Notes: generated by a model from the letters alone, not told the origin. DNA of 64,000 nt from Candidatus Peregrinibacteria bacterium (GCA_016932505.1 JAFGCT010000023.1:1-64000), one strand, 5' to 3'; positions 34,763 to 44,683 are shown, counted from the first letter of the stretch. Translations and numbers: made by a program.

Positions 34763-34841
34763 TAACCGTATTATTTACAAATAGTTCACGAATAATTGAA
34801 CACAGCAATACGTAAACAATACGAATATAATAGCCAAAATT

Positions 34842-36068
34842 ATGGAACAAAAGAAAACAGTAGCAATTCTATGCAGCGGAGGCCCAGCTCCAGGAATTAA
34901 CTCGGTAATAAGCTCAATTGCTAAATCATTTTTAAAAGAGGGATGGCGTGTAATAGGATTCAACGAGGGCACTAAAACAATATTCACAAATCATCCAAAA
35001 ACTGTAGAATTTGATTTTGCTTATGCAGATTATATTTATAATCGCGGAGGAAGTGTTTTACGCATGAGTAGATATAAACCTAAAGATTCTGAATTTAATA
35101 CTGATTTTTTTGTAAAAAATAATGTAAAACTTCTTGTTACAATCGGTGGAGATGACACTGCATCAACTGCAAATCGTATTACCAAATTTTTAAATGAACA
35201 AAAAGTAGATATTAAAAATATCCACGTGCCAAAAACAATTGATAACGATTTACCATTGCCAGATAGATTGCCTACATTTGGTTATCAAACAGCTAAAAAT
35301 GAAGGCACTAGCATTGCTCAAACTGTTTATGAAGATGCGAGAAGTAGTGGAAACTGGTTTGTCGTTTCGGTTATGGGCAGAGAAGCCGGACATTTAGCTT
35401 TTGGCATTGGAACAGCTTGCCATTACCCAATGGTGATAATTCCAGAAATGTTCAGAGGTAAAAAAATCACTTTCGACAAAATCATCAATATGATGATCTC
35501 ATCTATTCTTATTCGAAAAACAATTGGAGTTCATCATGGAGCAATAATTATCAGTGAAGGAGTATTCCATTTTATGGAGGAAGAAGAAATCATTAACTGT
35601 GGAATTAATTTTACATTTGATGAACATGGACACCCTGAACTTGGAACCGTATCTAAGGCTCATATCTTTAGTGTACTGCTCCAAACTAAAATTAAAGAAC
35701 TTGGACTAGATGTAAAAACAAGACCTGTTGAATTGGGATATGAAATAAGATCATGCGCACCTACTGCTTTTGATATGAATTACTGCACAATGTTAGGAAT
35801 GGGGGTTAAAAAATTATTTGATGAAGGTCACACTGGTTGTATTGTAATTTCCAAGGCTAATGGTGAATTCTCTCCGTTATACCTCAAAGATATTGCAGAC
35901 CCTGAAACTGGAAAAGTAAGAACAAGACTTGTTGATGTAGATGCACAGGATTATCAATTAGCTTTTTCAAATATGCATTATCTTAAACCAAAGCATTACG
36001 AAAGTGCTAAGAAGTTTGTAGATAATCCAGAAGATTTTGATCTAGAAAGAATTTTAGCTACAGATTAA
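34842..36068 (+). CDS. Pyrophosphate-dependent 6-phosphofructokinase
   Basis: It phosphorylates fructose-6-phosphate. Two residues separate PPi- from ATP-dependent enzymes (known for the family). The GGDG position reads GGDD (Asp105), and PGTIDND reads PKTIDND (Lys131); both changes indicate pyrophosphate use. The remaining motifs fit: SVMGREAGHLAFGIG and GYEIRSCAPTAFDMNYC. The 408 residues match the longer PPi-PFK group. A TATAAT lies 10 bp upstream, giving a very short leader. It follows gap and probably works reversibly with fba. Use of PPi is a strong inference, not shown. Confidence 0.9.
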   Translation: MEQKKTVAILCSGGPAPGINSVISSIAKSFLKEGWRVIGFNEGTKTIFTNHPKTVEFDFAYADYIYNRGGSVLRMSRYKPKDSEFNTDFFVKNNVKLLVTIGGDDTASTANRITKFLNEQKVDIKNIHVPKTIDNDLPLPDRLPTFGYQTAKNEGTSIAQTVYEDARSSGNWFVVSVMGREAGHLAFGIGTACHYPMVIIPEMFRGKKITFDKIINMMISSILIRKTIGVHHGAIIISEGVFHFMEEEEIINCGINFTFDEHGHPELGTVSKAHIFSVLLQTKIKELGLDVKTRPVELGYEIRSCAPTAFDMNYCTMLGMGVKKLFDEGHTGCIVISKANGEFSPLYLKDIADPETGKVRTRLVDVDAQDYQLAFSNMHYLKPKHYESAKKFVDNPEDFDLERILATD

Positions 36069-36079
36069 GGTAAATAAAT

Positions 36080-36949
36080 ATGAAAAATGAATTAATTTTT
36101 GATGTAGGTATGCATGATGGTCAAGATACCGCTTTTTATTTAAAAATGGGGTTTAGGGTTATTAGCATAGATGCAAATCCTGATTTTATAAATCTCGCAC
36201 AAAAAAAATTTAAAGAATATATCGATAATGGACAATTAATAGTGTTAAATTATGCAATTACAGAAAAGGATAATGATGAAATTACATTCAATATAAGCAA
36301 GCTAAGTGCATGGAGTTCTATTAAAAGTGAAATCGCAGATAGAGAAGACAAACTGGAAAAAACAATCCCCGTAAAAACTCAAAAATTATCAACGATTATT
36401 TCTGAATATGGCACTCCTTATTACTGCAAAATAGATATTGAAGGATATGATAACACTGCTCTGGAATCACTTATAGAATTAAAAAATCTACCTAATTTTA
36501 TATCTGCAGAAACAGAATGCTTAGGTGACAAAGGGGAGATAAGTGAAGAAGAAAGTTTAAAAACCTTAGAAACTCTTTATAAACTAGGTTACAGAAAGTT
36601 TAAACTAATTGATCAGATTTCATTCAAAGTGTTAAATAAAAATACAAATATTCATAAAACCAAGCCATTTTTATTACGTTTTATTGAAAAGCATTTTAGA
36701 ATACATAAGATATTGAAAAAAATCGGATACCCAATTCAGGTAAGAGAAAGATATAACAAAAAATTTAACCATACATTCGAATTCGGTTCATCAGGCCCAT
36801 TCGGAGATGATTTAAATGGCAAATGGAGCAATTATAAAGAAGCCAAGAAAATATTAATAAAAAACAGAAAAGATTATTTCAATACAACTGATGCCAACAA
36901 TTACGGCTTTTGGTGTGATTGGCATGCAAAATTAGATAATGCAGGCTAA
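36080..36949 (+). CDS. FkbM family methyltransferase
   Basis: The 289-residue protein has the SAM-binding motif LIFDVGMHDGQDTAFYLKMGFRVISIDANP and an ending typical of FkbM (YYCKIDIEGYDNTALESL, with KxDxEG). FkbM enzymes O-methylate sugars or antibiotics. The target is unknown here. The C-terminal third (about 195-289, FEFGSSGPFGDDLNGKWSNY) is not part of the usual family and ends WCDWHAKLDNAG. It starts 11 bp after pfk with an AAGG box upstream and may be co-transcribed. It might act on a cell-surface glycan. Confidence 0.8.
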   Translation: MKNELIFDVGMHDGQDTAFYLKMGFRVISIDANPDFINLAQKKFKEYIDNGQLIVLNYAITEKDNDEITFNISKLSAWSSIKSEIADREDKLEKTIPVKTQKLSTIISEYGTPYYCKIDIEGYDNTALESLIELKNLPNFISAETECLGDKGEISEEESLKTLETLYKLGYRKFKLIDQISFKVLNKNTNIHKTKPFLLRFIEKHFRIHKILKKIGYPIQVRERYNKKFNHTFEFGSSGPFGDDLNGKWSNYKEAKKILIKNRKDYFNTTDANNYGFWCDWHAKLDNAG

Positions 36950-36988
36950 GAGTATTACCAAAAGAACAGATAACACTCCCCCTAGTTA

Positions 36989-37010
36989 CCGAAAGCGCGG
37001 ATGGCATCCG
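36989..37010. repeat. GC-rich palindrome before the SLH-rhodanese gene
   Basis: GCGCGGATG and CATCCGCGC flank a single base. It resembles the REP-like palindromes elsewhere but is a different sequence. It could act as a terminator-like hairpin for the pfk/FkbM transcript, without a T-run. Confidence 0.55.
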
Positions 37011-37040
37011 CGCCCTAATTGCCAAGCCACAAACACCAAT

Positions 37041-37070
37041 TTGTACTAAAGGGTTTTTTGGTGTTATAAT
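37041..37070 (+). promoter_or_regulatory. Promoter of the SLH-rhodanese gene
   Basis: TTGTAC, 18-nt spacer, TATAAT, about 30 bp before the start. Confidence 0.5.
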
Positions 37071-37102
37071 TTCTTAGAAAATAAAACATAAAAAAACAAA
37101 TC

Positions 37103-38629
37103 ATGAAAAAAATATATTTATTCATTTTGGGGATAGCAATTTTGAATGTCCTTACGATTTCTGTATATGCGCAAACTACAGCAAATATGGCGCAAGAAGG
37201 ATCAACAGTAGAAGACGAATTACAAAATGAGAATGAAGATGAAAATAATATTTTAGAAACTAATAACGAATCTCAAGTAGGGACAGAATATATCCTGTCC
37301 GATGATGAAAGTGAAGAAAGTAGCGATAATGATGATTCAAATTCATTAAGAGCCAAAATACAGGCAAAATATTCGGATCTAAATATCAGGGAAAAGGCAA
37401 AAGCAGTTGAAGAAATTCGCGACCAGCTTGAAGCTATGAAAAAAGAACGCATTCAGCTACAAAAAGAATTAAATGACGCCAAAGAACTTTTAAATAAAAT
37501 TAATGCCTATAAATTCACTGTATCAACACAAGTTGATGTAGAAGAAGCTTTAGCTAGATTTGAAAACAGAATAAAAAATATTGATGTTAGTGAAGAAGAA
37601 ATAGCACGTCAAAAGGAATTATTACTCGAAAAATTTGAAACATTAAGAAGTCAGGCACGTGAAGAAAAATACCGTATCGGAGCTATACCATTTTTAGATA
37701 CAGATGATGACGAATGGTTTACAGTATATGTAATCGCTGTAAAGAAAAGAAACATAGTATCCGGCTACAAAGATGCTAACGGAAATCTAACAGGAGAATT
37801 TAGACCAAGCAGGGATGTTACCCGCGCAGAAATACTAAAAATGGTTCTTGAGGTAACTGGGTATGGACCCGCAGATACTTCTGCAAATGCTGAACATTGG
37901 GCAGGTAACTATATTCAGCAATCTCAAAATCTGGGATTGGATTTTTATGAATTGGTATCTGCCGAACCAAATAGACACGCAACAAGAGGTGAAGTAATGA
38001 AATTAATTTTGGATGTATTCGGTGAAGAAGTACCTGAGTTCGTTGAATATAAATTAAGTGATTTAGAAGCACCAGAAGGACGTTATATTCAATATGCCGC
38101 AAACCTGGGAATCGTGGATGGATATCCTGATGGAACATTCAAACAAAATGATACAATCAATAGAGCAGAAGTATCGAAGATATTAAAAAATGCCGCAGAT
38201 ATTTTGGAACCTAGAATGCAGGAAAGGGAAGAGCAAGAGGCAACGGAGGCAACGGAGGCAACGGAGGCAGCAGAAGCAGAAGCTGAGGAAGAAGTAATAG
38301 CTGAGGAAGAAACCACATATATGGATATATCTGCTTCAGACGCAAAAGCATTAATTGAAGAAAATTCAGAACTAATCATTATTGATGTTTCCCCAAAGTA
38401 TGACGAAGGTCATTTGCCTGGTGCAATTAATTACTATGTAGGTGATGGGTCATTAGATGAAGCAATCCCAAGCTTAGACCCTGAAGCTACATACTTAGTA
38501 TATTGCCACGTAGATTCAGCCTCGATTCTTGGTTCTGAAAAACTAATTGAAGCAGGCTTTAAAAATGTTTATAGACTTGAAGGCAATTACTCAGCATGGG
38601 TAGATGCAGGTTATAAGGTTGAGATGTAA
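37103..38629 (+). CDS. SLH-domain protein fused to a C-terminal rhodanese domain
   Basis: The 508-residue product has a signal peptide (IYLFILGIAILNVLTISVYAQ), an acidic linker, and a coiled coil (about 95-195, EEIRDQLEAMKKERIQLQKEL). Three SLH-like repeats follow (about 205-375, including GYKDANGNLTGEFRPSRDVTRAEILKM and GYPDGTFKQNDTINRAEVSK), with a Glu/Ala-rich linker (EATEATEAA). Residues about 405-508 are a rhodanese domain (MDISASDAKALIEENSELIIIDVSPKYDEGHLPGAINYY) with active-site Cys468 in VYCHVDSAS. Rhodaneses transfer sulfur. Placing one on an SLH wall anchor outside the cell is unusual. The Cys is kept, so it may be active, perhaps in thiol or sulfide handling (inference). Confidence 0.8.
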   Translation: MKKIYLFILGIAILNVLTISVYAQTTANMAQEGSTVEDELQNENEDENNILETNNESQVGTEYILSDDESEESSDNDDSNSLRAKIQAKYSDLNIREKAKAVEEIRDQLEAMKKERIQLQKELNDAKELLNKINAYKFTVSTQVDVEEALARFENRIKNIDVSEEEIARQKELLLEKFETLRSQAREEKYRIGAIPFLDTDDDEWFTVYVIAVKKRNIVSGYKDANGNLTGEFRPSRDVTRAEILKMVLEVTGYGPADTSANAEHWAGNYIQQSQNLGLDFYELVSAEPNRHATRGEVMKLILDVFGEEVPEFVEYKLSDLEAPEGRYIQYAANLGIVDGYPDGTFKQNDTINRAEVSKILKNAADILEPRMQEREEQEATEATEATEAAEAEAEEEVIAEEETTYMDISASDAKALIEENSELIIIDVSPKYDEGHLPGAINYYVGDGSLDEAIPSLDPEATYLVYCHVDSASILGSEKLIEAGFKNVYRLEGNYSAWVDAGYKVEM

Positions 38630-38703
38630 TATGTTTTTTAAATAAACTATTACTAGAACTATAACAAAGACTTAAATCAATAATAATATTGGTAAAAAAC
38701 TAT

Positions 38704-38731
38704 TTGACTTATTGCATTTTTAAGGTATGAT
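38704..38731 (+). promoter_or_regulatory. Candidate promoter of the 156-residue gene
   Basis: TTGACT, 16-nt spacer, TATGAT, about 30 bp before the start. Confidence 0.45.
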
Positions 38732-38758
38732 AAACTCCTATAATTAATTTTTCATAAC

Positions 38759-39229
38759 ATGGAAAACGAACACAACTATAGCGGAGAACCAGAAGTTTAC
38801 GAAGTCGATTTCGATGCTACAGGTGGTGCTGATGATTGTGCACATTTACCTAATTTAAACGGTATTAAAGCTGAAAATGCAGATACTGCCTTTGGTAAAG
38901 AATTCTTAACATTTGTAACTGACAGCATTGAATCGTTCAGAGATGATTTATGGACTATAATTAATGGTTCTTACGTTTGTAATGCAAAACTAGAGGATGG
39001 AACTCAGATAGGAATTACAATTAATAATGGTAATCTAGTATTTTCAAATACAGATATCCAAATGCCAATCACAGATTATTCAATATTCCTTTCAAAGGAA
39101 AGGTTTGTACAGACCATAGCCAATGAAACTGGTATTAATATAACTGGTGTTTCAGGTGAAAAATCAGATACTGTTAACAGATGGTCAACAATTCCTGAGC
39201 CATATGTTGATGATGAAGAAACTGAATAG
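38759..39229 (+). CDS. Hypothetical acidic 156-residue protein
   Basis: I do not recognise the family. The product is strongly acidic with an acidic N-terminal tail (EPEVYEVDFDATGGADDCAHL), a likely mixed helix/strand middle (FVTDSIESFRDDLWTIINGSY) and an acidic end (DDEETE). It has two Cys and no signal peptide. It appears cytoplasmic. It has its own promoter. It may be an inhibitor or adaptor, but nothing in the sequence supports a specific role. Confidence 0.55.
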   Translation: MENEHNYSGEPEVYEVDFDATGGADDCAHLPNLNGIKAENADTAFGKEFLTFVTDSIESFRDDLWTIINGSYVCNAKLEDGTQIGITINNGNLVFSNTDIQMPITDYSIFLSKERFVQTIANETGINITGVSGEKSDTVNRWSTIPEPYVDDEETE

Positions 39230-39311
39230 CCAGTGAAACTATAAATGTAAAAAAGTAACAACTAGGAACAACTAATATTAATACCTAGTGATAATTTTGA
39301 TATAATTAACA

Positions 39312-39337
39312 ACGAGTCACGAGTCACGAGTCACGAA
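39312..39337. repeat. 7-bp tandem repeat (cgagtca)
   Basis: The unit cgagtca is repeated three times and runs to 6-8 bp before the ATG of the 48-residue ORF. Confidence 0.85.
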
Positions 39338-39342
39338 CCATA

Positions 39343-39489
39343 ATGAAAAAAGACCTCATCGTAATTATAGGAGCACTTATAATAACCGCATTAATTGTTG
39401 GATTCGGTGTGTATCAATGGAATCAGCCCATAAAAGAATTACCAAAAAGCCCCGTTAAACTATTCAACGCGTCAGCTATTTTAGATTAA
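39343..39489 (+). CDS. Small single-pass membrane protein
   Basis: 48 residues: MKKDLIVIIGALIITALIVG is a clear membrane helix, followed by a short polar tail (KELPKSPVKLFNASAILD). It is too short for the ORF track. Its stop overlaps the stop of the RND permease gene on the other strand. A 7-bp repeat array lies directly upstream. There is no visible Shine-Dalgarno sequence. It is plausible but unproven. Confidence 0.45.
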   Translation: MKKDLIVIIGALIITALIVGFGVYQWNQPIKELPKSPVKLFNASAILD

Positions 39490-42400
39490 CAGTATAGTTT
39501 TTTAGCATCCTCATCTCTACCTGCTTTCCTTAAACGTCTGCATTCTCTTTTTGCTTCAAATGAAAAATAGAGAACCGGAATAATTATAAGCGTAAGGATT
39601 GTTGAAAATGCCATTCCGAATACAATAGCCATTCCAAGTGTCAGCCAGAATGGGTCTGTTAGAGATATTGGAAGAACACCGAGTATTGTGGTTACAGATG
39701 TTATTATAATTGGCTGTAAACGTGCAGGCCCAGCTTCTTTAATAGCATCTATTAAATCCATATCCTTAGTACGCCGATTGATATTTATACGATCAATTAG
39801 CACGATTGCATCATTAATTACAATTCCGGAAAGAGCAACGATTCCAATCATAGTTGAAACACCGACATTTAAACGGAAGAAAAAGAACCCATACAGCACA
39901 CCAATTAAAGAAAGTGGTAATGCCATTAATATTACAATTGGCTGTTTAAATGAATTAAATTGAGCAATTAATATTAAAAATATTAATAAAACCGCCAAAC
40001 TCATTGCATTTAGCAAGTCTTTGAATGACTGCATTGTGTCATCATTTCCACCTGCCATTTTATATGAATAACCCACAGGCCACTCATAGCTTTCCAAAAA
40101 AGGATTTAGTTCATCAAGTATATCTGCAGGGACTTGATCTTTTCCGACATCAGCACTAACAGTAACAACCTGATCACCATCAACATGTTTAATGGAAGTA
40201 AGACTCGCTCCAATTGTTGGATTTGCAAGACTTGAAAGTGAAATATATTTTCCTGTAGGATTCTGAATTTGAATGGATTTCACCGCATCGATAGATGAAG
40301 GACGAAAACCATCCCAGTCCCTTTGAACATCAATATCAATCTCCTCATCACCGCGCTTAATTGTAGCAGCTTTTGTTGGATAAACCGCCATACGGACTTC
40401 CTGAGAAACATCCATTACATTTAAACCATAATTACTCAAAACCGCTTTTTTGTATGAATCGCTAAAATCAAATGTGAATTCTGCAGTACCTGTAGATATA
40501 TCATCGTCGACTTGCTGTGCCCCTAATTCGTTCAATTTTGCCCGTATATCGTTTGAAATCTGTTTTAGGACCTTGTAGTCGTCTCCGAATAAACGAACCT
40601 GCACAGCCGAACCTGTTGGTGGACCGGAACGAAGTTCTGGAACTTTAATTTCCGCTTCGGTAATAAATGCCAATTTATCTTTGTAACCTTCTGCAATTTC
40701 ATAACTTTTCTGTGTTCTTTTTTCTGCATTAACAAAATTAATACTCATTGTCGCCAAATGAGTGCTACTAGATGCTGAACCTAGGCTATTACCACCATTA
40801 CCACCTGTACCCATATTAAGCACATAGCTTTCAATATTCGGATCTTCTTGTACAACTTTTTCAATCTTCTTAACAATTGGATCAAGTTTTTCTAAAGTAG
40901 TACCAATTGGAGCTTCAGCATCGATATACATGAAATCAACATCAACAAGTGGGAACCCCTCAATTTTAACAAGACCAAGTGCCGGCAATAAAAGTGCAGA
41001 TATAAAAACAAGAGTTGTAATCGAAAACAAACCTTTTCTTCTTTTCTTCTTTTCCAGAAGAAAATTCAATAGCTCTTGATACTTTGCATTAATTTTTGCA
41101 ATAACTTCTCTTCTTTTATGACGAAGAAAACGTGAGGTATCTGATTCCTTCTTTTCACCAGCTTTACTCATAAAAATAACAGCAAATGCGGGGATAATAA
41201 ATAATCCTATAACTAGCGAGCTAATAAGAACCGCACTAACGGTAATTGGGATGAATTTAAAAAACTGCCCCATAATTCCCGACATCATAAGCATAGGAAC
41301 AAACGCAGCAACAGTAGTAAGCATTCCGGACATAAGGGGATAACGATATGTTTTAATCGCCATCAAAGCAGCATTCACGGGTGACATTTTCTTAATATAC
41401 AAAAACTCATGTATTCCTTCCATAATTACAATCGTCGCATCCACAAGTAATCCAAGACCAAGAATAAGACTAAAAAGCACAAGGAAATTGAATGTATAAC
41501 CGATTTGATTAAGATAGGTAAAGGTAACAAGAAATGTAAAAGGAATTGCGATACCTCCGATCAACGCTTCTTTAAATCCAAGTGCAAGAAAAAGCATTAT
41601 GAAAATTAGTGCGATTGTCTGAAGTGCGTTCTTCATCAGATTATAAAAATCCGTTTTAACATATTCAGACATATCATTGATTTCAAGACATTGCACTTCT
41701 GCGGGAATTTTACCGTTTGCATACATCTCATCAATAATTGCCCTTGCTTCATCCACTGTTTTAATTACATTGTCTCCTGTTTTTTTAACAACACTAATAG
41801 ATATTGCCTGCTTGGAAGGATTACCATTTTCAGAAACCCTACTCATTGTTGTAGCCTCCTGTAATTCTTCAACCACATTTGCTACATCTTTTAAATAAAC
41901 AGTAGCACCATTACGCGTAACAATAGGTATATTTTTTACAAGTTCAACATTTTCCTGCTCAGCTTCAATTCGCACTCTGTATAAGAGTTCATCAATTTCG
42001 ATATTTCCAACGGGGCTATTAGCGTGAAAAGCAGAAATAGCACGACTGATTGTTCGTAAATTTAAACCATATTGCATCATGTCATTTTCACGAACGGCAA
42101 CAAGAATATGCTTTGTCCTTTTTCCAACTACTGTAGCACTTTGTATTCCCGTAATTTTTTCAAGTTCACCTTGAACATCTTCAACAATAGAAAGTAATTG
42201 TTCATAAGGCAAATCTCCATAAAAACCAAAATTGATAATTGGACTACTTGAAAAAGAGAGCTCCTGTACAATTGGATCATTAGCATCACTTGGTAAAGTT
42301 GCCTTAGCTTCATCAACTTTATCTTTAAGCTTTCGAATACTTGTTTCGATATCCGCTTTCGCATCAAATTCAACAAATATGCTAGAAACACCTTCACCGG

Positions 42401-42704
42401 AACTGGATGTCATTTCCTCTAAATCTTCGAGGGATTTAATTTTCTGTTCAATTTTATAAGTAACTTGTTCCGCAACCTCTATGGGGGATGCACCAGGATA
42501 AGTTGTCATTACCATTCCGTATGGCACTTTAACTTCCGGTTCGGACTCAAGTGGCATTTTTAAATAACTATAAACACCGGTAATAAGAAACATCAACCCC
42601 AGCATTATCGCCATTCTTTTGTTGAAAATGAAAAATCCCCAAAACGAATTGGCTATATCTTTAAGTTCCTCAAGCACTTTGCTTTTTTCTTTTTCTACTG
42701 ACAT
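39486..42704 (-). CDS. RND-family efflux permease
   Basis: The 1072-residue protein is an HAE1-like RND transporter: twelve membrane segments with two large periplasm-type loops. The first helix region is NKRMAIMLGLMFLITGVY. TM4 shows ILGLGLLVDATIVIMEG, keeping the first of the two AcrB aspartates (D407) but with Ala in place of D408. The TM10 region reads GIVALSGIVINDAIVLIDR, as in many non-AcrB RNDs that lack AcrB's Lys. It pairs with the adaptor gene just upstream. No TolC-like outer-membrane protein is present, so if the cell has a single membrane the pump must work without one (inference). The substrate is unknown. Confidence 0.85.
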   Translation of the reverse strand: MSVEKEKSKVLEELKDIANSFWGFFIFNKRMAIMLGLMFLITGVYSYLKMPLESEPEVKVPYGMVMTTYPGASPIEVAEQVTYKIEQKIKSLEDLEEMTSSSGEGVSSIFVEFDAKADIETSIRKLKDKVDEAKATLPSDANDPIVQELSFSSSPIINFGFYGDLPYEQLLSIVEDVQGELEKITGIQSATVVGKRTKHILVAVRENDMMQYGLNLRTISRAISAFHANSPVGNIEIDELLYRVRIEAEQENVELVKNIPIVTRNGATVYLKDVANVVEELQEATTMSRVSENGNPSKQAISISVVKKTGDNVIKTVDEARAIIDEMYANGKIPAEVQCLEINDMSEYVKTDFYNLMKNALQTIALIFIMLFLALGFKEALIGGIAIPFTFLVTFTYLNQIGYTFNFLVLFSLILGLGLLVDATIVIMEGIHEFLYIKKMSPVNAALMAIKTYRYPLMSGMLTTVAAFVPMLMMSGIMGQFFKFIPITVSAVLISSLVIGLFIIPAFAVIFMSKAGEKKESDTSRFLRHKRREVIAKINAKYQELLNFLLEKKKRRKGLFSITTLVFISALLLPALGLVKIEGFPLVDVDFMYIDAEAPIGTTLEKLDPIVKKIEKVVQEDPNIESYVLNMGTGGNGGNSLGSASSSTHLATMSINFVNAEKRTQKSYEIAEGYKDKLAFITEAEIKVPELRSGPPTGSAVQVRLFGDDYKVLKQISNDIRAKLNELGAQQVDDDISTGTAEFTFDFSDSYKKAVLSNYGLNVMDVSQEVRMAVYPTKAATIKRGDEEIDIDVQRDWDGFRPSSIDAVKSIQIQNPTGKYISLSSLANPTIGASLTSIKHVDGDQVVTVSADVGKDQVPADILDELNPFLESYEWPVGYSYKMAGGNDDTMQSFKDLLNAMSLAVLLIFLILIAQFNSFKQPIVILMALPLSLIGVLYGFFFFRLNVGVSTMIGIVALSGIVINDAIVLIDRININRRTKDMDLIDAIKEAGPARLQPIIITSVTTILGVLPISLTDPFWLTLGMAIVFGMAFSTILTLIIIPVLYFSFEAKRECRRLRKAGRDEDAKKLYC

Positions 42705-42712
42705 TATATTTA

Positions 42713-42770
42713 ATTAAACTATAACTATAACTAAGACTAAGACTATAACTAAGACTATAACTAAGACTAG
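42713..42770. repeat. 6-bp tandem repeat between adaptor and RND genes
   Basis: Units of aactat, aactaa, gactaa and gactat alternate for about nine periods just before the RND start, overlapping the adaptor stop codon (TAG). Confidence 0.8.
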
Positions 42771-44683
42771 TTTAGATATTGTATCTCCTCTCCATCCACC
42801 AAACTTCTATGACCTTCAACAATAACTTTGTCGGATGGCTGAAGTCCGGATTCTACTGTCACCCACTTATCAAAAACCTTACCCATCACTATATCTTTTT
42901 GAATCGCCTTTCCTTCTTCCGCTACAAAAACAAATTGCTCATTTTGACCAACTATTACTGAATTAAGAGGTATATATATTTTATTATTATCAAACACGCT
43001 TTCACTGATATCAATTGAAACATTAACAAATGACTCAGGTTTTAAAAGAAGCTCTTTGTTAAATGCAATCCCCTCCACCAAGAATTTTTTTGTAACATTA
43101 TCAGCAGAAGGTGAAATTTTAGATATCACTCCAAAATAATCACTTTCTTCACCACCAGAAAGATTGAATTCAATCATCTGATTAATAAAAAGATTGTTAG
43201 CAATTTCTTCAGAAACATTTAAAACAATTTTTACTTGTTCATATTGAATAACCTTACCAATATAAGTTCCGGGTGATACATAATCACCTTCATCTACAGC
43301 AAGCTCACTAATAACTCCGTTTATTGAAGATGTGATTTTATTGTCAGAAAGTGACTTCTGAGCTAGTTTTAATTGATTTCCCAATGTGTTTACTTCTAGA
43401 TTTTTTGCACCACTTTGAATCTGAAGATTACGCTGTGATGTATATACATTTTCCTGGGCAGAAAGAAGGTCATTCTCCATTTGAATTATCTGAGATTCCA
43501 AATCCTTTTTTGATGATTCATTAGTAATTAAAAATCTATTAAGAGCATTTTTTGCATCACTTAATTGATTATTTGCAACAGTTAAATTGTTATTCGCCAC
43601 AGAAAGCTCCGTTGTTTCACTTAATTTAAGACTTTGAAAAGTATTTGAAAGCTGATTAAGATTAGCTATATCAGCTGACGATTTATTTACCGCCCCAGTA
43701 ATTGTTCCCAAATATGCACTAAGTGCTGATTCTGTAATGCCATTACCCGGAATAGAATTAACAAGTAATGTTTGAACAGCTCTGCTCATATCATAAACAA
43801 GAGAAGAAAGTTCACTACCTATTTGTAAAATTTGTGCGATATTATCAGAATTTAAAGAAACTCCATTTAAAAATAAATCTTCATTACTATCAATAAAAGA
43901 CGTAACTTGATTATAAATATTAACCGTTGCATTTTTCTGAATTGAATCCCTTGCCCCAAAAACATTTGGTAAATCGGAACGAGAAAGTACGGTTTCGTTT
44001 TTAGAATTCAATATACTTGAAGCAGTATCATAATTTGTTATCCCGCTATTTAAAACTGAATTTACAGCAACTTCTGCACTCGAATAAAAATCCTTCCATG
44101 ACTGTTTGAATTTATCCAACATAGCATTATAGGATATTTGTGCATTGTTTGCGCCTATTTGTGCATTTTCAACTTGCAGTTCAAGTGTTTTAAGAGTGCT
44201 TTCATTAGTATCTTCAAGTTCACCTAAATTACGATTCATACGGCTAATGGAACTTTCCAGGCTAGCGACCCTAAGCTCAGCCTGCTGTACCAGACTTTGA
44301 TTATTTGCATAAATTTCATCCGCATTTGATTGCGCGTTATTATACTGCAATGACACATTATCCAGATTCAAACGCGCCGTATTATCAGGGCTATTAAAAT
44401 CCACAGTAGCCAGAACTTGTCCTGCCTTTACCTGCTGTCCAATAACTGCAAAAAGTTGATCGATTGTGCCTGCAGATTTACTTATTATCTCAATTTCCTG
44501 CACAGGTTTTATAACACCAATTTCAGAAATAATATATTCAGGCTTTTGATTCAAATCCAGTATTTCTACAGTTGGCACAGGTGCGGATATATCCACAATC
44601 AAATCACCATTACCACAACCAGACATAGTTAATACAAAGAAAAAAACAAAGATAAAGGTGAAAATTCGTAATTTATAATTCAT
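42767..44683 (-). CDS. RND adaptor lipoprotein with very long coiled coil
   Basis: The product is a membrane-fusion adaptor. I start at MNYKLRIFTFIFVFFFVLTMSGC, a lipoprotein signal with lipobox MSGC. The track's extra N-terminal residues (MTYELNTMNYELQS) are translated tandem repeat. The biotinyl-lipoyl hairpin halves are GTIDQLFAVIGQQVKAGQVLATVD and GVISELAVDEGDYVSPGTYIGKVI. A coiled-coil hairpin between them runs about 100-450, longer than in common HlyD adaptors. Beta-barrel and membrane-proximal parts follow (IYIPLNSVIVGQNEQFVFVAEEG). It sits directly upstream of the RND permease, so the two should form one pump. Confidence 0.8.
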   Translation of the reverse strand: MNYKLRIFTFIFVFFFVLTMSGCGNGDLIVDISAPVPTVEILDLNQKPEYIISEIGVIKPVQEIEIISKSAGTIDQLFAVIGQQVKAGQVLATVDFNSPDNTARLNLDNVSLQYNNAQSNADEIYANNQSLVQQAELRVASLESSISRMNRNLGELEDTNESTLKTLELQVENAQIGANNAQISYNAMLDKFKQSWKDFYSSAEVAVNSVLNSGITNYDTASSILNSKNETVLSRSDLPNVFGARDSIQKNATVNIYNQVTSFIDSNEDLFLNGVSLNSDNIAQILQIGSELSSLVYDMSRAVQTLLVNSIPGNGITESALSAYLGTITGAVNKSSADIANLNQLSNTFQSLKLSETTELSVANNNLTVANNQLSDAKNALNRFLITNESSKKDLESQIIQMENDLLSAQENVYTSQRNLQIQSGAKNLEVNTLGNQLKLAQKSLSDNKITSSINGVISELAVDEGDYVSPGTYIGKVIQYEQVKIVLNVSEEIANNLFINQMIEFNLSGGEESDYFGVISKISPSADNVTKKFLVEGIAFNKELLLKPESFVNVSIDISESVFDNNKIYIPLNSVIVGQNEQFVFVAEEGKAIQKDIVMGKVFDKWVTVESGLQPSDKVIVEGHRSLVDGEEIQYLN

